DNA of 64,000 nucleotides, taken from the NCBI RefSeq assembly GCF_001294465.1, contig NZ_LGAA01000003.1, positions 1 through 64,000 of the forward strand. Direction: 5' to 3'. The position numbers and the translations under genes are program-made. The stretch is from Moellerella wisconsensis ATCC 35017. GTDB lineage: Bacteria; Pseudomonadota; Gammaproteobacteria; Enterobacterales; Enterobacteriaceae. This document shows, in pieces, positions 1 to 9,488 of the stretch (position 1 is the first letter of the stretch; each line of letters starts with the position of its first letter). Below the pieces are notes generated by a model, which worked only from the letters and a program-made list of their open reading frames with translations, was not told the DNA's origin and made no database searches.

Positions 1-1
1 G

Positions 2-370
2 CCGGCTGCATCTCAAATGATGTCGGCACCTCAACAATATTATACGGCTCCAGCTGTTCAACCAGCACTGGCTAATGCGGTTGCTCCAGCACAAGAACCT
101 ATTGTCACTGTAACAGATTCCGCTGCCGCTATTTCTGGTCATATTGTTCGTTCGCCAATGGTTGGTACGTTCTATCGTGCACCAAGCCCGGAAGCGAAAT
201 CATTTATTGAAATTGGTCAGACCGTTAGCGTTGGCGATCCTCTGTGTATCGTTGAAGCGATGAAAATGATGAATCAGATTGAAGCAGACAAAGCTGGTGT
301 GGTTAAGGCTATTCTGTTAGAAAACGGTGATGCGGTTGAATTTGACGAGCCATTGGTCGTCATCGAATAA
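2..370 (+). CDS. accB: Biotin carboxyl carrier protein of acetyl-CoA carboxylase (5' end cut off by window)
   Basis: AccB carries the biotin that shuttles CO2 from biotin carboxylase to the carboxyltransferase in the first step of fatty acid synthesis. The reading frame is open from base 2, so the N-terminal roughly 40 residues lie outside the window; the in-frame ATG at 17 is internal, not the start. Visible are the Pro/Ala-rich linker and then the biotinyl domain, from [15 protein letters not shown] to the [10 protein letters not shown] terminus. The biotinylation motif [12 protein letters not shown] holds the acceptor Lys. accC follows after 12 bases, the usual accBC operon, so the operon promoter is upstream of the window. 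Identification is essentially certain. Confidence 0.97.
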   Translation, partial: PAASQMMSAPQQYYTAPAVQPALANAVAPAQEPIVTVTDSAAAISGHIVRSPMVGTFYRAPSPEAKSFIEIGQTVSVGDPLCIVEAMKMMNQIEADKAGVVKAILLENGDAVEFDEPLVVIE

Positions 371-382
371 CGAGGCGTTCAC

Positions 383-1729
383 ATGCTTGAGAAAATTGTC
401 ATTGCTAATCGTGGAGAAATTGCCCTACGTATTCTTCGTGCCTGTAAAGAACTGGGCATTAAGACCGTAGCTGTACACTCCACTGCAGATAGTGATTTAA
501 AACACGTATTGCTGGCGGATGAAACAATTTGTATCGGCCCAGCAGCTTCTGCAAAAAGCTACCTAAATATCCCCGCCATTATTTCTGCCGCTGAGATTTC
601 TGGCGCGCAAGCTATCCATCCAGGTTATGGATTTTTAGCTGAAAATGCGGATTTTGCTGAACAAGTCGAACGTTCAGGTTTTGTTTTTATTGGCCCAAGA
701 GCTGAAACAATTCGCCTAATGGGTGACAAAGTTTCGGCTATTGAAGCGATGAAAAAAGCCGGTGTTCCTTGTGTTCCAGGTTCTGACGGCCCATTGGATG
801 ATGATGATGAACGCAATAAACTGATTGCAGAACGCATTGGTTATCCGGTGATTATCAAAGCCTCCGGCGGCGGCGGCGGTCGTGGAATGCGGGTTGTCCG
901 TCATGCCAAAGATTTGACTAAATCGATCAACCTGACCCGTGCGGAAGCTAAAGCAGCCTTCAGTAATGACATGGTTTACATGGAGAAATACCTAGAAAAT
1001 CCACGTCATGTTGAAATTCAGGTAATTGCGGATGGTAAAGGCAATGCCGTTTACCTTGCTGAGCGTGACTGCTCAATGCAGCGCCGCCATCAAAAAGTCG
1101 TCGAAGAAGCACCAGCTCCAGGCATTACGCCAGAGATTCGTCACGATATCGGCGAACGCTGTGCCAAAGCCTGCCAAAAAATTGAATATCGCGGCGCAGG
1201 AACTTTCGAGTTCTTATATGAAAATGGTGAATTCTACTTTATTGAAATGAATACTCGTATTCAAGTAGAACACCCAGTCACTGAGATGATAACCGGTGTC
1301 GATTTAATTAAAGAACAGCTGCGTATTGCTGCTGGCTTGCCGTTGTCTATCAAACAAGAAGATATTCATGTTAAAGGCCACGCATTAGAATGCCGTATCA
1401 ATGCGGAAGATCCGAATACATTTATTCCTAGCCCGGGTAAAATTACACGTTTCCATTCTCCGGGGGGATTTGGTGTTCGTTGGGAATCTCATATTTACGC
1501 AGGTTATACCGTACCACCTTACTATGATTCAATGATTGGTAAGCTGATTACTTACGGTGAAACACGTGAGATTGCGATTGCCCGAATGAAGAATGCACTC
1601 GATGAATTGATTATTGATGGCATCAAAACTAACATCGAATTGCACCAAGCAATTATGAATGATGAACATTTCCAGAAAGGTGGAACAAATATCCATTATC
1701 TGGAGAAAAAACTGGGGCTACAAGACTAA
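383..1729 (+). CDS. accC: Acetyl-CoA carboxylase, biotin carboxylase subunit
   Basis: AccC carboxylates the biotin of AccB using ATP and bicarbonate, in the cytoplasm. At 448 residues it matches the family's usual 449. The N-terminal [20 protein letters not shown], the glycine-rich ATP-grasp loop [12 protein letters not shown] (around residue 160), the HVEIQ strand and the catalytic [16 protein letters not shown] block (around residue 290) are all present. The start has a GAGG-like ribosome site in the short accB-accC gap. It is the last gene of accBC: a hairpin terminator follows before yhdT. Confidence 0.98.
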   Translation: MLEKIVIANRGEIALRILRACKELGIKTVAVHSTADSDLKHVLLADETICIGPAASAKSYLNIPAIISAAEISGAQAIHPGYGFLAENADFAEQVERSGFVFIGPRAETIRLMGDKVSAIEAMKKAGVPCVPGSDGPLDDDDERNKLIAERIGYPVIIKASGGGGGRGMRVVRHAKDLTKSINLTRAEAKAAFSNDMVYMEKYLENPRHVEIQVIADGKGNAVYLAERDCSMQRRHQKVVEEAPAPGITPEIRHDIGERCAKACQKIEYRGAGTFEFLYENGEFYFIEMNTRIQVEHPVTEMITGVDLIKEQLRIAAGLPLSIKQEDIHVKGHALECRINAEDPNTFIPSPGKITRFHSPGGFGVRWESHIYAGYTVPPYYDSMIGKLITYGETREIAIARMKNALDELIIDGIKTNIELHQAIMNDEHFQKGGTNIHYLEKKLGLQD

Positions 1730-1817
1730 TTTAGCGTCTTATCTGTATTAATAATTTGATTGCTGGAAATAAAATGACAGCTTAAATTATACTAGATTAG
1801 CACCCATTCAAATTGAT

Positions 1818-1845
1818 AAAGGGCACCCAGGTGCCCTTTTATTTT
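1818..1845 (+). terminator. Rho-independent terminator after accBC
   Basis: A 9-bp perfect stem (1818-1826 paired with 1831-1839, core GGGCAC/GTGCCC) with a 4-base loop is followed by a T-rich run. It sits about 90 bases after the accC stop and before yhdT, so it probably ends the accBC transcript. Confidence 0.85.
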
Positions 1846-1943
1846 TTGTTTTTTTCAGACTAATTACAGAGATTTGCCTATACCCTCAGTTTTTAGGTAT
1901 ACAATCCCTGACTTATTGTTGATAGCAATCTCAGGAACATCGG

Positions 1944-2186
1944 ATGGATAAACGTTTTCTGCAATCAAACCGAGAAGCTCGATGGGCAATGATGCTGACC
2001 CTAGCCTATCTGATAGGTTGGCTGATCACCGCCTATCTACCTGACTCAAGCCAAGGGATAACGGGACTTCCCTTATGGTTTGAATGGTCATGCTTATTTT
2101 TACCGCTTATTTTTATTGTGCTGTGTATCATGATGGTCAAAATTATTTTTAAAGATATGCCCTTGGAGGATAGCGATGCAGACTGA
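1944..2186 (+). CDS. yhdT: YhdT family small inner-membrane protein (DUF997)
   Basis: An 80-residue protein, the same length as E. coli YhdT and matching it along its length (MDKRF...EARWA start, PLWFEWSC middle, PLEDSDAD end). Two hydrophobic segments (about 16-34 and 48-68) predict a small two-span inner-membrane protein. It overlaps panF by 11 bases, so translation of the two is probably coupled. In enterobacteria YhdT always precedes PanF, which suggests an accessory role in pantothenate uptake, but its function is not established. Confidence 0.9.
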   Translation: MDKRFLQSNREARWAMMLTLAYLIGWLITAYLPDSSQGITGLPLWFEWSCLFLPLIFIVLCIMMVKIIFKDMPLEDSDAD

Positions 2187-3642
2187 AGTTCTTCTGCCAC
2201 TTATCGGCTATCTGGTACTGGTTTTTCTGCTCTCTTTCTACGCTTATCGACGTCGTAGAGAAGGCGAGTTCCTCAATGAATACTTTCTAGGTAACCGTTC
2301 TATGGGGGGATTTGTTCTCGCCATGACCATCACAGCAACCTATGTCAGTGCCAGTTCATTTATTGGCGGCCCCGGCGCAGCCTATAAATATGGTTTAGGC
2401 TGGGTATTGCTGGCGATGATCCAACTGCCTGCTATCTGGTTATCTTTGGGCGTATTGGGCAAAAAATTTGCTATTCTGGCGCGACGTTATAATGCTGTCA
2501 CCTTAAACGACATGCTATACGCCCGTTATCAAAGCCGAGTATTAGTATGGTTTGCCAGCTTAAGCTTGCTTATCGCTTTTATCGGCGCAATGACCGTACA
2601 GTTTATTGGCGGGGCTCGGTTGCTTGAAACCGCGGCGGGGATACCTTATACCTATGGGCTGCTTATTTTTGGTATCTCAATTGCCTTATATACCGCATTT
2701 GGTGGATTTAGAGCCAGCGTACTAAATGACGCATTACAAGGCTTAGTGATGCTGCTGGGAACCGCTATCCTGTTAGTTGCGATTATCTATAAAGCCGGTG
2801 GCTTATCTGAAGCAGTCAACACGTTGCATACGATCGATCCTAAATTAACCTCACCACAAGGCGCCGAAGATATTCTCAGTGGCCCGTTCATGGCCTCATT
2901 TTGGCTATTGGTTTGCTTTGGAACGATTGGCTTACCACATACGGCTGTACGGTGTATTTCGTATAAAGACAGCAAAGCGGTGCACCGAGGGATTATTCTT
3001 GGCACCATCGTCATGGCTATTTTGATGTTTGGTATGCACTTTGCTGGGGCATTGGGCCGAGCCATATTGCCAGAACTCACTATTCCAGACCAAGTTATCC
3101 CCACGCTAATGGTACAAGTACTACCGCCGTTCGCTGCCGGAATATTCTTAGCCGCGCCGATGGCAGCAATTATGTCGACAATTAATGCCCAACTACTGCA
3201 ATCTTCCGCGACTATCGTCAAAGATCTCTACTTGAATATGGTGCCATCAGAACTTAAAAATGAGAAAAAGCTATCTCGAATTTCGAGCTTTTCAACCTTG
3301 GTTTTAGGCGGCTTACTGTTACTTGCCGCTTGGGATCCACCGCAGATGATCATCTGGCTTAACCTATTAGCATTTGGTGGATTAGAAGCTGTTTTCCTGT
3401 GGCCATTAGTCCTCGGCCTCTATTGGGAAAAAGCCAATGGAACAGGTGCTTTATGCGGAATGATCATCGGAGGTGTTATTTATGCACTTCTTGCGTCATT
3501 TGATATAAAAATTATGGACTTTCATCCTATTGTTCCATCTATATTACTCAGTTTATTAGCTTTTTTAATTGGTAATATGTTTGGTAAAAACGCCCTACCC
3601 TTAGCGGTGACAACGACTCAGCCCGCGACTGGGGATCAATAA
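2176..3642 (+). CDS. panF: Sodium/pantothenate symporter
   Basis: PanF imports pantothenate, the coenzyme A precursor, with Na+ across the inner membrane. At 488 residues it is close to the usual 483. It has the sodium:solute symporter fold: repeated hydrophobic helices from residue 5 onward, the early [20 protein letters not shown] segment, and the family stretch [21 protein letters not shown] around residues 172-192. The ATG overlaps the end of yhdT, and prmA follows after 11 bases, so yhdT-panF-prmA probably form one transcript, as in E. coli. Confidence 0.96.
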   Translation: MQTEVLLPLIGYLVLVFLLSFYAYRRRREGEFLNEYFLGNRSMGGFVLAMTITATYVSASSFIGGPGAAYKYGLGWVLLAMIQLPAIWLSLGVLGKKFAILARRYNAVTLNDMLYARYQSRVLVWFASLSLLIAFIGAMTVQFIGGARLLETAAGIPYTYGLLIFGISIALYTAFGGFRASVLNDALQGLVMLLGTAILLVAIIYKAGGLSEAVNTLHTIDPKLTSPQGAEDILSGPFMASFWLLVCFGTIGLPHTAVRCISYKDSKAVHRGIILGTIVMAILMFGMHFAGALGRAILPELTIPDQVIPTLMVQVLPPFAAGIFLAAPMAAIMSTINAQLLQSSATIVKDLYLNMVPSELKNEKKLSRISSFSTLVLGGLLLLAAWDPPQMIIWLNLLAFGGLEAVFLWPLVLGLYWEKANGTGALCGMIIGGVIYALLASFDIKIMDFHPIVPSILLSLLAFLIGNMFGKNALPLAVTTTQPATGDQ

Positions 3643-3653
3643 AGAGAATATTT

Positions 3654-4538
3654 ATGCCTTGGATACAACTACGTCTTAATTCTAGCGGCCAACAAGCCGA
3701 ATCTTTGGGTGATGAACTCATTGAGACGGGGGCGGTTTCGGTGACTTTTCAAGACAGCCATGATACCCCCGTATTTGAGCCTCTACCAGGTGAAACCCGT
3801 TTATGGGGTGATACTGATGTTATTGGCTTATATGACGCAGAAACGGACATGAAAGCCGTTATAGCCCAGTTAGAACATAGTCCACAGCTTGGCGCTAATT
3901 TTATTCATAAAATTGAGCAGATCGAAGATAAAGATTGGGAAAGAGAATGGATGGACAACTTCCATCCGATGCGCTTTGGTCAACGCCTGTGGATTTGCCC
4001 GAGCTGGCGTGAAGTCCCAGATCCTACAGCAGTCAATGTCATGCTAGACCCAGGCCTCGCTTTCGGAACAGGTACGCATCCAACCACTTCACTGTGCTTA
4101 GAGTGGCTAGATGGCTTAGATTTAGTCGGTAAAACAGTGATCGACTTCGGTTGTGGATCCGGTATTTTAGCCATTGCCGCATTAAAATTAGGCGCTGCAC
4201 AAGCGATAGGGATCGACATTGATCCTCAAGCTATCTTAGCTAGCCGTGATAATGCAGAACGCAATAATGTATCCGATAAACTCACTCTGTATCTGGCAAA
4301 AGATGCACCGCAAGATCTCAGTGCCGACGTTGTCGTTGCTAATATTTTGGCCGGCCCATTAAAAGAATTGGCGCCAATTATTGGAGCATTGCCTAAAGCC
4401 GGTGCTCATTTAGGCTTATCAGGCGTGCTCGCAACACAGGCCGCTGATGTAGTATCAGCCTATACTGAGCGCTTTGATATTGACCCTGTAGCCGAGAAAG
4501 AAGAATGGTGCCGTATTACCGGTGTCAAGCATTTTTAA
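3654..4538 (+). CDS. prmA: Ribosomal protein L11 methyltransferase
   Basis: PrmA trimethylates the N-terminus and lysines of ribosomal protein L11 using S-adenosylmethionine. Its 294 residues compare with 293 in E. coli. The N-terminal substrate-recognition domain ([12 protein letters not shown]) leads to the Rossmann methyltransferase domain: SAM-binding motif I is [20 protein letters not shown] (around residue 160) and the catalytic motif is [10 protein letters not shown]. The [13 protein letters not shown] segment just before motif I is typical of the family. It is followed by a roughly 250-base stretch leading to the dusB-fis promoter. Confidence 0.97.
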   Translation: MPWIQLRLNSSGQQAESLGDELIETGAVSVTFQDSHDTPVFEPLPGETRLWGDTDVIGLYDAETDMKAVIAQLEHSPQLGANFIHKIEQIEDKDWEREWMDNFHPMRFGQRLWICPSWREVPDPTAVNVMLDPGLAFGTGTHPTTSLCLEWLDGLDLVGKTVIDFGCGSGILAIAALKLGAAQAIGIDIDPQAILASRDNAERNNVSDKLTLYLAKDAPQDLSADVVVANILAGPLKELAPIIGALPKAGAHLGLSGVLATQAADVVSAYTERFDIDPVAEKEEWCRITGVKHF

Positions 4539-4789
4539 CTCGATACAGATAAAAATCAATTAATAATTTCTTTGAAATTCGCCAAGGAATGGATTATCTT
4601 ATAGCTCAATTTTTATGCAGAAGATGACGATAATCTGTTCCATTTCGAGATTTACACTGAATATTGGTAAATTTTACCAATTGGGGCAAAAAGACTGTAA
4701 CCACATGTAAATAAACATTAATTTTTATGTTTTGAAAAAATCAAGATAAAAAAGTTAGTTAAATTTTAGGGTTTGGTCAAAGTTTGTCC

Positions 4790-4818
4790 TTTCATATCTC
4801 GAAAAAAATGCGTAATAT
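4790..4818 (+). promoter_or_regulatory. dusB-fis operon promoter (sigma-70, GC-rich discriminator)
   Basis: A -35 element TTTCAT (4790-4795) and -10 element TAATAT (4813-4818) are spaced by exactly 17 bases. They are followed by the GC-rich stretch ACGCGCCCTTGC, where the fis promoter of enterobacteria starts transcription. This leader is nearly the same as in E. coli, where the promoter is repressed by Fis and ppGpp and peaks on nutrient upshift. A- and T-runs just upstream (about 4715-4770) could serve as UP-element or Fis-binding DNA; that part is inference. Confidence 0.8.
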
Positions 4819-4856
4819 ACGCGCCCTTGCAGTCACAGTATGGCTCCCTTTTCGTT

Positions 4857-5834
4857 ATGCGTATCGGACAATATCAGTTGGAAAACTGTCTTATTGCCGC
4901 CCCTATGGCAGGCATCACAGATAGGCCGTTTCGGTCTCTGTGTTACAGCATGGGTGCAGGAATGACAGTCTCAGAAATGCTTTCTTCTAATCCTCAGGTT
5001 TGGAAGACCGACAAATCACGACTCAGAATGGTCCATAGCGATGAACCGGGGATACGTTCTGTACAGATTGCTGGCAATGACCCTGATGATATGGCCGCTG
5101 CCGCTCGAATTAATGTTGAGAGTGGTGCTCAGGTCATTGATATCAATATGGGTTGTCCAGCCAAAAAAGTGAATCGAAAGCTAGCAGGCTCGGCTCTTTT
5201 ACGTTATCCGGATTTAGTAAAATCTATTTTATCCGCGGTAGTAAAAGCAGTTGATGTTCCTGTAACACTGAAGATTCGCACAGGGTGGTCACCCGAAGAA
5301 CGAAACTGCATCGAAATTGCCAAATTGGCTGAAGATTGTGGTATTCAGGCTCTTACTATCCATGGCAGGACTCGTACCTGCTTATTTAATGGAGAAGCTG
5401 AATATGACAGCATTCGGACAGTTAAGCAGACTGTTGCCATACCGATTATCGCTAATGGTGACATTACTGACCCGCTAAAAGCCAGAGCGGTTTTAGACTA
5501 CACCGGAGCTGATGCTTTGATGATTGGTCGGGCTGCTCAGGGAAGACCCTGGATCTTTCGGGAAATCCAGCACTATCTGGACACAGGTGAATTGCTGCCA
5601 CCAATGCCTATTGCAGAGGTTCAGCGAATTATGCTATCGCACGTACAGGAATTGCACGACTTTTACGGTCAAGGCAAAGGAGCCCGTATTGCGCGCAAAC
5701 ATGTCTCTTGGTATCTCCGGGAGCATGCACCTGATGACCAGTTCCGGCGCACATTCAACGCCATAGAGGAAGCCAGCGTACAGCTGGAGGCGTTGGAGGC
5801 ATTTTTTGAAAATTTTTGCGTAAATAAAAGATAA
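4857..5834 (+). CDS. dusB: tRNA-dihydrouridine synthase B
   Basis: DusB is an FMN enzyme that reduces uridine to dihydrouridine in the D-loop of tRNA. I chose the ATG at 4857 (325 residues, [25 protein letters not shown]); an in-frame ATG at 4773 would lie upstream of the fis-operon promoter. The TIM-barrel family signature is present: [22 protein letters not shown] with the catalytic Cys, the TLKIRTGW strand, the ALTIHGRTR motif and the FMN-phosphate site [13 protein letters not shown]. It lies 14 bases before fis, the classical dusB-fis operon. Confidence 0.96.
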   Translation: MRIGQYQLENCLIAAPMAGITDRPFRSLCYSMGAGMTVSEMLSSNPQVWKTDKSRLRMVHSDEPGIRSVQIAGNDPDDMAAAARINVESGAQVIDINMGCPAKKVNRKLAGSALLRYPDLVKSILSAVVKAVDVPVTLKIRTGWSPEERNCIEIAKLAEDCGIQALTIHGRTRTCLFNGEAEYDSIRTVKQTVAIPIIANGDITDPLKARAVLDYTGADALMIGRAAQGRPWIFREIQHYLDTGELLPPMPIAEVQRIMLSHVQELHDFYGQGKGARIARKHVSWYLREHAPDDQFRRTFNAIEEASVQLEALEAFFENFCVNKR

Positions 5835-5848
5835 GAGCTGACAGAACT

Positions 5849-6145
5849 ATGTTCGAACAACGCGTAAATTCTGACGTACTAACCGTAGCTACTGTAAATT
5901 CACAAGACCAGGTAACTCAAAAACCTCTACGTGACTCAGTTAAGCAGGCACTGAAGAACTATTTTGCTCAATTAAATGGTCAAGATGTTAATGATCTGTA
6001 TGAGCTGGTATTGGCTGAAGTAGAACAGCCATTGTTGGACATGGTTATGCAATATACCCGTGGTAACCAGACCCGCGCTGCCCTGATGATGGGCATCAAC
6101 CGCGGCACACTGCGTAAAAAACTAAAAAAATACGGCATGAACTAA
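5849..6145 (+). CDS. fis: DNA-binding protein Fis
   Basis: Fis is a growth-phase nucleoid protein that bends DNA and activates rRNA and tRNA promoters. Its 98 residues match E. coli Fis except for Ala at position 14, as far as I can recall the reference. The N-terminal beta-hairpin used for recombinase stimulation, the helices A/B dimer interface and the C-terminal helix-turn-helix ([23 protein letters not shown]) are intact. It is second gene of dusB-fis and followed by a strong terminator. Confidence 0.98.
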   Translation: MFEQRVNSDVLTVATVNSQDQVTQKPLRDSVKQALKNYFAQLNGQDVNDLYELVLAEVEQPLLDMVMQYTRGNQTRAALMMGINRGTLRKKLKKYGMN

Positions 6146-6171
6146 TCCTAGTCTAGTCATATGTTGTTTTT

Positions 6172-6209
6172 AAAAGGCACAATCGCTATTTAGCATTGTG
6201 CCTTTTTTC
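6172..6209 (+). terminator. Rho-independent terminator after fis
   Basis: A perfect 12-bp stem (6172-6183 with 6195-6206, core AAGGCACAAT/ATTGTGCCTT) runs straight into a T tract. It lies 27 bases after the fis stop. Confidence 0.92.
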
Positions 6210-6313
6210 TTATACTATAAGCAAAAACCAGACTATCGGCGAGAAGCAGCCTATTTGCTCTCTAAACCCTTCATCACGCTCTTTTTAGTGCTCAGCCAAT
6301 ATCATCATTTAAT

Positions 6314-7327
6314 TTACCATTTATAGCCAACACCGAGGGTGTAGTTGGTATTATTAGAATCACCTTTATCAGAGTTGATTTTTTCTCTAACAATATTGGT
6401 ATTCAGATTGATTGAATCCGTAATGTTGTACATTAGCCCTGCTTTCACATTCAGATCTAAACTTACGTCATCATTAAAGCTGCGGCCAATACTGCCTTTG
6501 GTATAGAAATTAACCAGCTTAGCTAATATATATTGATTATAATCCCAACCAACCGCACCTTGTATATAATCGGTATCGCTGCCACTACGATATTTTAATT
6601 TTTGGTAGCTCATCAATGAGGTTAATGATAAAGAAACTAACTCATCATTCCAAACTTGCCAACCAGGTCCCGTACCGATACTGGCTTTAGATTTAATATC
6701 CTCAACCCAATCATGTTGATATTTAACATCTCCCCGCCAGAAAAATCCCGGATTAAAAAATCGGTCTAATTCATAATTAGTATTGTAGTAATAGGTACTG
6801 ACATTACCGTCATCTTTATTTCGTTGCAGCGCAGCACCTAATCCATGACGCCAAAAATCATCGGTGATTTTTAAGTTACCATTTAAAGAATACTGCTCAT
6901 TCTTAGAAGATCCCTTATTATATGCCGCCCCTGCATTCACACTGCCACTTACTGATTTATCAGGGATGCCGGTGGCTAAATTATTTTTATTGATTACTAA
7001 ATCTTTATTTAACGCCATCTGTTTTTTCTGATCGCCTTTAACTAGCGTAATATTTCCATCCTGAGATTTTTCAACCGAATTAACACTTTCCCAAGGGGCA
7101 AAATATTCTTTTTTTACTGAAGACGAATGTTCGATCGAAAATGATTTAACTTTGGATAAATCTATTTTTAATTGTCCCGCATAATCAGTAGTCACCAGCA
7201 CATTATTGCTGTCAACTAAATTGACCGTACCAGAGATAATATTACCATTCTTCAAATAGATATCATCAGCAAGTGCGTGAAATGAAAGTGGGATTAATAA
7301 AAAAAGATAGGATTGTTTGAGTCTCAT
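6314..7327 (-). CDS. DUF481 family outer-membrane protein
   Basis: A 337-residue secreted protein. The N-terminal MRLKQSYLFLLIPLSFHALA is a clear signal peptide with AxA-type cleavage before DDIYLKNG. Residues about 22-70 (DIYLKNGNIISGTV...) form a small beta-rich segment common in bacterial periplasmic proteins. From about residue 110 the alternating aromatic/polar strands and the terminal YTLGVGYKW, ending in an aromatic residue, indicate a beta-barrel of the DUF481 family (E. coli YdiY is a shorter relative). It is convergent with dusB-fis and stands alone. The function of DUF481 proteins is not known; I would not go beyond outer-membrane barrel. Confidence 0.8.
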   Translation of the reverse strand: MRLKQSYLFLLIPLSFHALADDIYLKNGNIISGTVNLVDSNNVLVTTDYAGQLKIDLSKVKSFSIEHSSSVKKEYFAPWESVNSVEKSQDGNITLVKGDQKKQMALNKDLVINKNNLATGIPDKSVSGSVNAGAAYNKGSSKNEQYSLNGNLKITDDFWRHGLGAALQRNKDDGNVSTYYYNTNYELDRFFNPGFFWRGDVKYQHDWVEDIKSKASIGTGPGWQVWNDELVSLSLTSLMSYQKLKYRSGSDTDYIQGAVGWDYNQYILAKLVNFYTKGSIGRSFNDDVSLDLNVKAGLMYNITDSINLNTNIVREKINSDKGDSNNTNYTLGVGYKW

Positions 7328-7710
7328 TGAATGCCCTTGCTGTATTCTAGATTAATTACTCTTATTCTGAACTTAGTATCTCACTCTGTATTTCTTCTTT
7401 ACTTAGCCGATTATATTTACTCATTAATAACCGTATCTATTGTTAAATAACAGAATTTATCTAAAAGTATAAAGGGTGCATTTTGTACTTCAAGTAATCT
7501 TACAAATAAAATCAGGTTAAAAATAATCTTATTATTTTATTCATAAAAATTACTGTAGATAATTTTGTTTTTTATTGAGTAAAATAATTACTTAATCACC
7601 GCACAAATATTTTTCAGTATTAAGATTAAAGCTATTGATAATAATCTATCTTTGTTGCTAAGTTAATGCACTTTCTTCTCGAAAGGAAATTCGTTTAAAA
7701 GGATGAGTTA
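7328..7710. other. Divergent intergenic region, no gene seen
   Basis: 383 very AT-rich bases separate the DUF481 gene (minus) from the DUF3592 gene (plus). It must contain promoters for both. No open frame, strong hairpin or recognised operator stood out. A GAAAGGAAATTCG-type purine stretch near 7680 and AAAGGATGAG near 7698 provide the ribosome site for the gene at 7711. Confidence 0.5.
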
Positions 7711-8406
7711 ATGAAAAAAATACTTTCTATATTTTTACTGGTGGGCTTGGTGCTGCTTGGTTTTTCGGGGTATTTAGCATGGAACAGTTATCAACTTAAT
7801 CGTACTGGGAATATCGCTAGCGGTGAAATAATTGATTATCAAAGTCATTATTCACGTGAAGATAATGCTACTTATTATTATCCGATTATTAAATTCAGCC
7901 CTAAACAAGGTGAAGACGTCACTATAGTATCAGCGATAGGCAGCAGTTCTCCCGATTACCAACAAGGCCATTCAATTGATCTGCTATATTCGACCGATCA
8001 GCCACACAAAGCCATCATTTATGATTTCAAATCTATCTGGCTTGAAAGTATTATCATTGGAGTAATGGGAAGTGTATTTTTTCTTGTTGGCTTAATCCCT
8101 CTGTTATTAATACGCAGAAAAATGAAGCTTCATCAGCGACTTAAGCATTCTGGGACGCCTATTGAATTGCCGATTGATCATATTGAAATAAATAATACCA
8201 TCTCAGTCAATGGAGTTTCACCATATCGAATTATCGCACGCTGGCACGATAAAAAAAGTAACCTGTTACATACGTTTTATAGCGTAAATATTTATTACGA
8301 TCCCGAACCTTATATTGATAGAGATACAGTCACTGTATTTACAGATAAAAATAATATGAAAAAATATTATATGGATATCGATTTTCTACCCAAAAAAAGT
8401 AAATAA
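7711..8406 (+). CDS. DUF3592 domain membrane protein
   Basis: A 231-residue protein with an N-terminal transmembrane helix (about 4-24), a soluble beta-rich domain (30-105, with GEIIDYQSHYSREDNATYYYPIIKFSPKQG typical of DUF3592) and a second helix (about 108-134, IIIGVMGSVFFLVGLIPLLL). A C-terminal soluble domain with VSPYRIIARWHDKKSN follows. The two-helix DUF3592 arrangement is common in proteobacteria; no biochemical role is known. It has a good ribosome site (AAAGGATGAG) and appears to be a single-gene unit. Function not assigned. Confidence 0.7.
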   Translation: MKKILSIFLLVGLVLLGFSGYLAWNSYQLNRTGNIASGEIIDYQSHYSREDNATYYYPIIKFSPKQGEDVTIVSAIGSSSPDYQQGHSIDLLYSTDQPHKAIIYDFKSIWLESIIIGVMGSVFFLVGLIPLLLIRRKMKLHQRLKHSGTPIELPIDHIEINNTISVNGVSPYRIIARWHDKKSNLLHTFYSVNIYYDPEPYIDRDTVTVFTDKNNMKKYYMDIDFLPKKSK

Positions 8407-8582
8407 CGCATAAAAAACAAACTAAAAAATTGCCCCTACAAATGGAATAAATAACTTATTTATTCCATAAAATGATATTTATTAGCGATACTTCAATCAA
8501 AAGACAATACTATATTGTGGTTAAAAGTTTAATATAACTAAATGATTATTATCAATAAACCAGAAGATAAAGACAATAAAAC

Positions 8583-9392
8583 ATGAAACTAACAATTGTT
8601 AAACTCGCTGATTTTACTGAACAACAACAAATAGACCTACAAAAAATTTGGAAAAATCAGAACCCAATACAATGGAAGCTTGAGCAACAGCAAAATATTT
8701 TATTCTATGCCGCTCGCTTTAATGATCGTTTGCTAGGAGCCGCGAAGGTAAACCGAGAAAATGAGAAAGGTTATATCACTGATTTTTGTATCCGGGAGGT
8801 AACTCGCCGTCGAGGCGTAGGAAGCTATCTGCTGCAGCAGATATGCAGCTCAAATCCAGAGGTAACTCGCTGGTCATTCTCCATCGAAAATACACCAGAA
8901 GATCAACGCAATATCATGAGTGATTTTCTTACCGCAAGTAACTTTACGCCCACAGAGAAAGCGCTTTGTTATATTAGAAATAGCGCAGAAAATCGAGATA
9001 AAATTCAATTAAATGCTATACATCACGTCGCCATAATCGCTTCTGATTATGAAAAAAGCAAATCATTCTATTGTGATATTTTAGGCTTAACTCTGTTATC
9101 TGAGCACTATCGGCAACACAATGACTCTTGGAAAGCCGATCTTGCTATCAATGGCAATTATCAAATTGAATTATTCAGTTTCCCGAATCCCCCTAGCAGA
9201 CCCAGTTATCCAGAGGCGAGTGGTTTAAGGCACCTAGCTTTTAGTGTCGATAATCTCGATGATTCAATCTACTATCTCGCTCAGCAAAATATTATTTGTG
9301 AAACACCGCGTATTGACCCTTATACGCAGAAACGTTTTACTTTTTTTGCTGATCCCGACGGATTACCAATTGAATTGTATTCGAAAAAATAA
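8583..9392 (+). CDS. Fusion of PanZ/PanM (GNAT, PanD maturation factor) and YaeR-like VOC protein
   Basis: One uninterrupted 269-residue frame holds two proteins that are separate in E. coli. Residues 1-132 match PanZ (PanM, YhhK): MKLTIVKLADF start, FYAARFNDRLLGAA, and the acetyl-CoA loop REVTRRRGVGSYLL at 71-84. PanZ binds acetyl-CoA and pro-PanD, triggers its self-cleavage and feeds back on pantothenate synthesis. After a short linker (133-144), residues 145-269 match YaeR of the vicinal oxygen chelate (glyoxalase I) family: IHHVAIIASDYEKSK, GLRHLAFSVD, PYTQKRFTFFADPDGLPIELY. His148, His217 and Glu264 sit where VOC metal ligands usually lie. panZ neighbours rpoH in E. coli too, so this is the native panZ locus with YaeR added. 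YaeR's reaction is unknown. Confidence 0.85.
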   Translation: MKLTIVKLADFTEQQQIDLQKIWKNQNPIQWKLEQQQNILFYAARFNDRLLGAAKVNRENEKGYITDFCIREVTRRRGVGSYLLQQICSSNPEVTRWSFSIENTPEDQRNIMSDFLTASNFTPTEKALCYIRNSAENRDKIQLNAIHHVAIIASDYEKSKSFYCDILGLTLLSEHYRQHNDSWKADLAINGNYQIELFSFPNPPSRPSYPEASGLRHLAFSVDNLDDSIYYLAQQNIICETPRIDPYTQKRFTFFADPDGLPIELYSKK

Positions 9393-9437
9393 CCCGATTA
9401 AGAAGATAGAAATTAGTAAAAAGTATGGCATGAGAAT

Positions 9438-9474
9438 ACTGAGTTTATCTCTTCACAAGTAAGATAAACTCAGT
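9438..9474. terminator. Inverted repeat between the convergent panZ-yaeR fusion and rpoH
   Basis: A perfect 13-bp inverted repeat (9438-9450 with 9462-9474, arm ACTGAGTTTATCT) with an 11-base loop lies between two convergent genes. Neither side has a strong T run, so it is a probable but not textbook shared terminator. Confidence 0.5.
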
Positions 9475-9488
9475 AAAATTACAAAATA

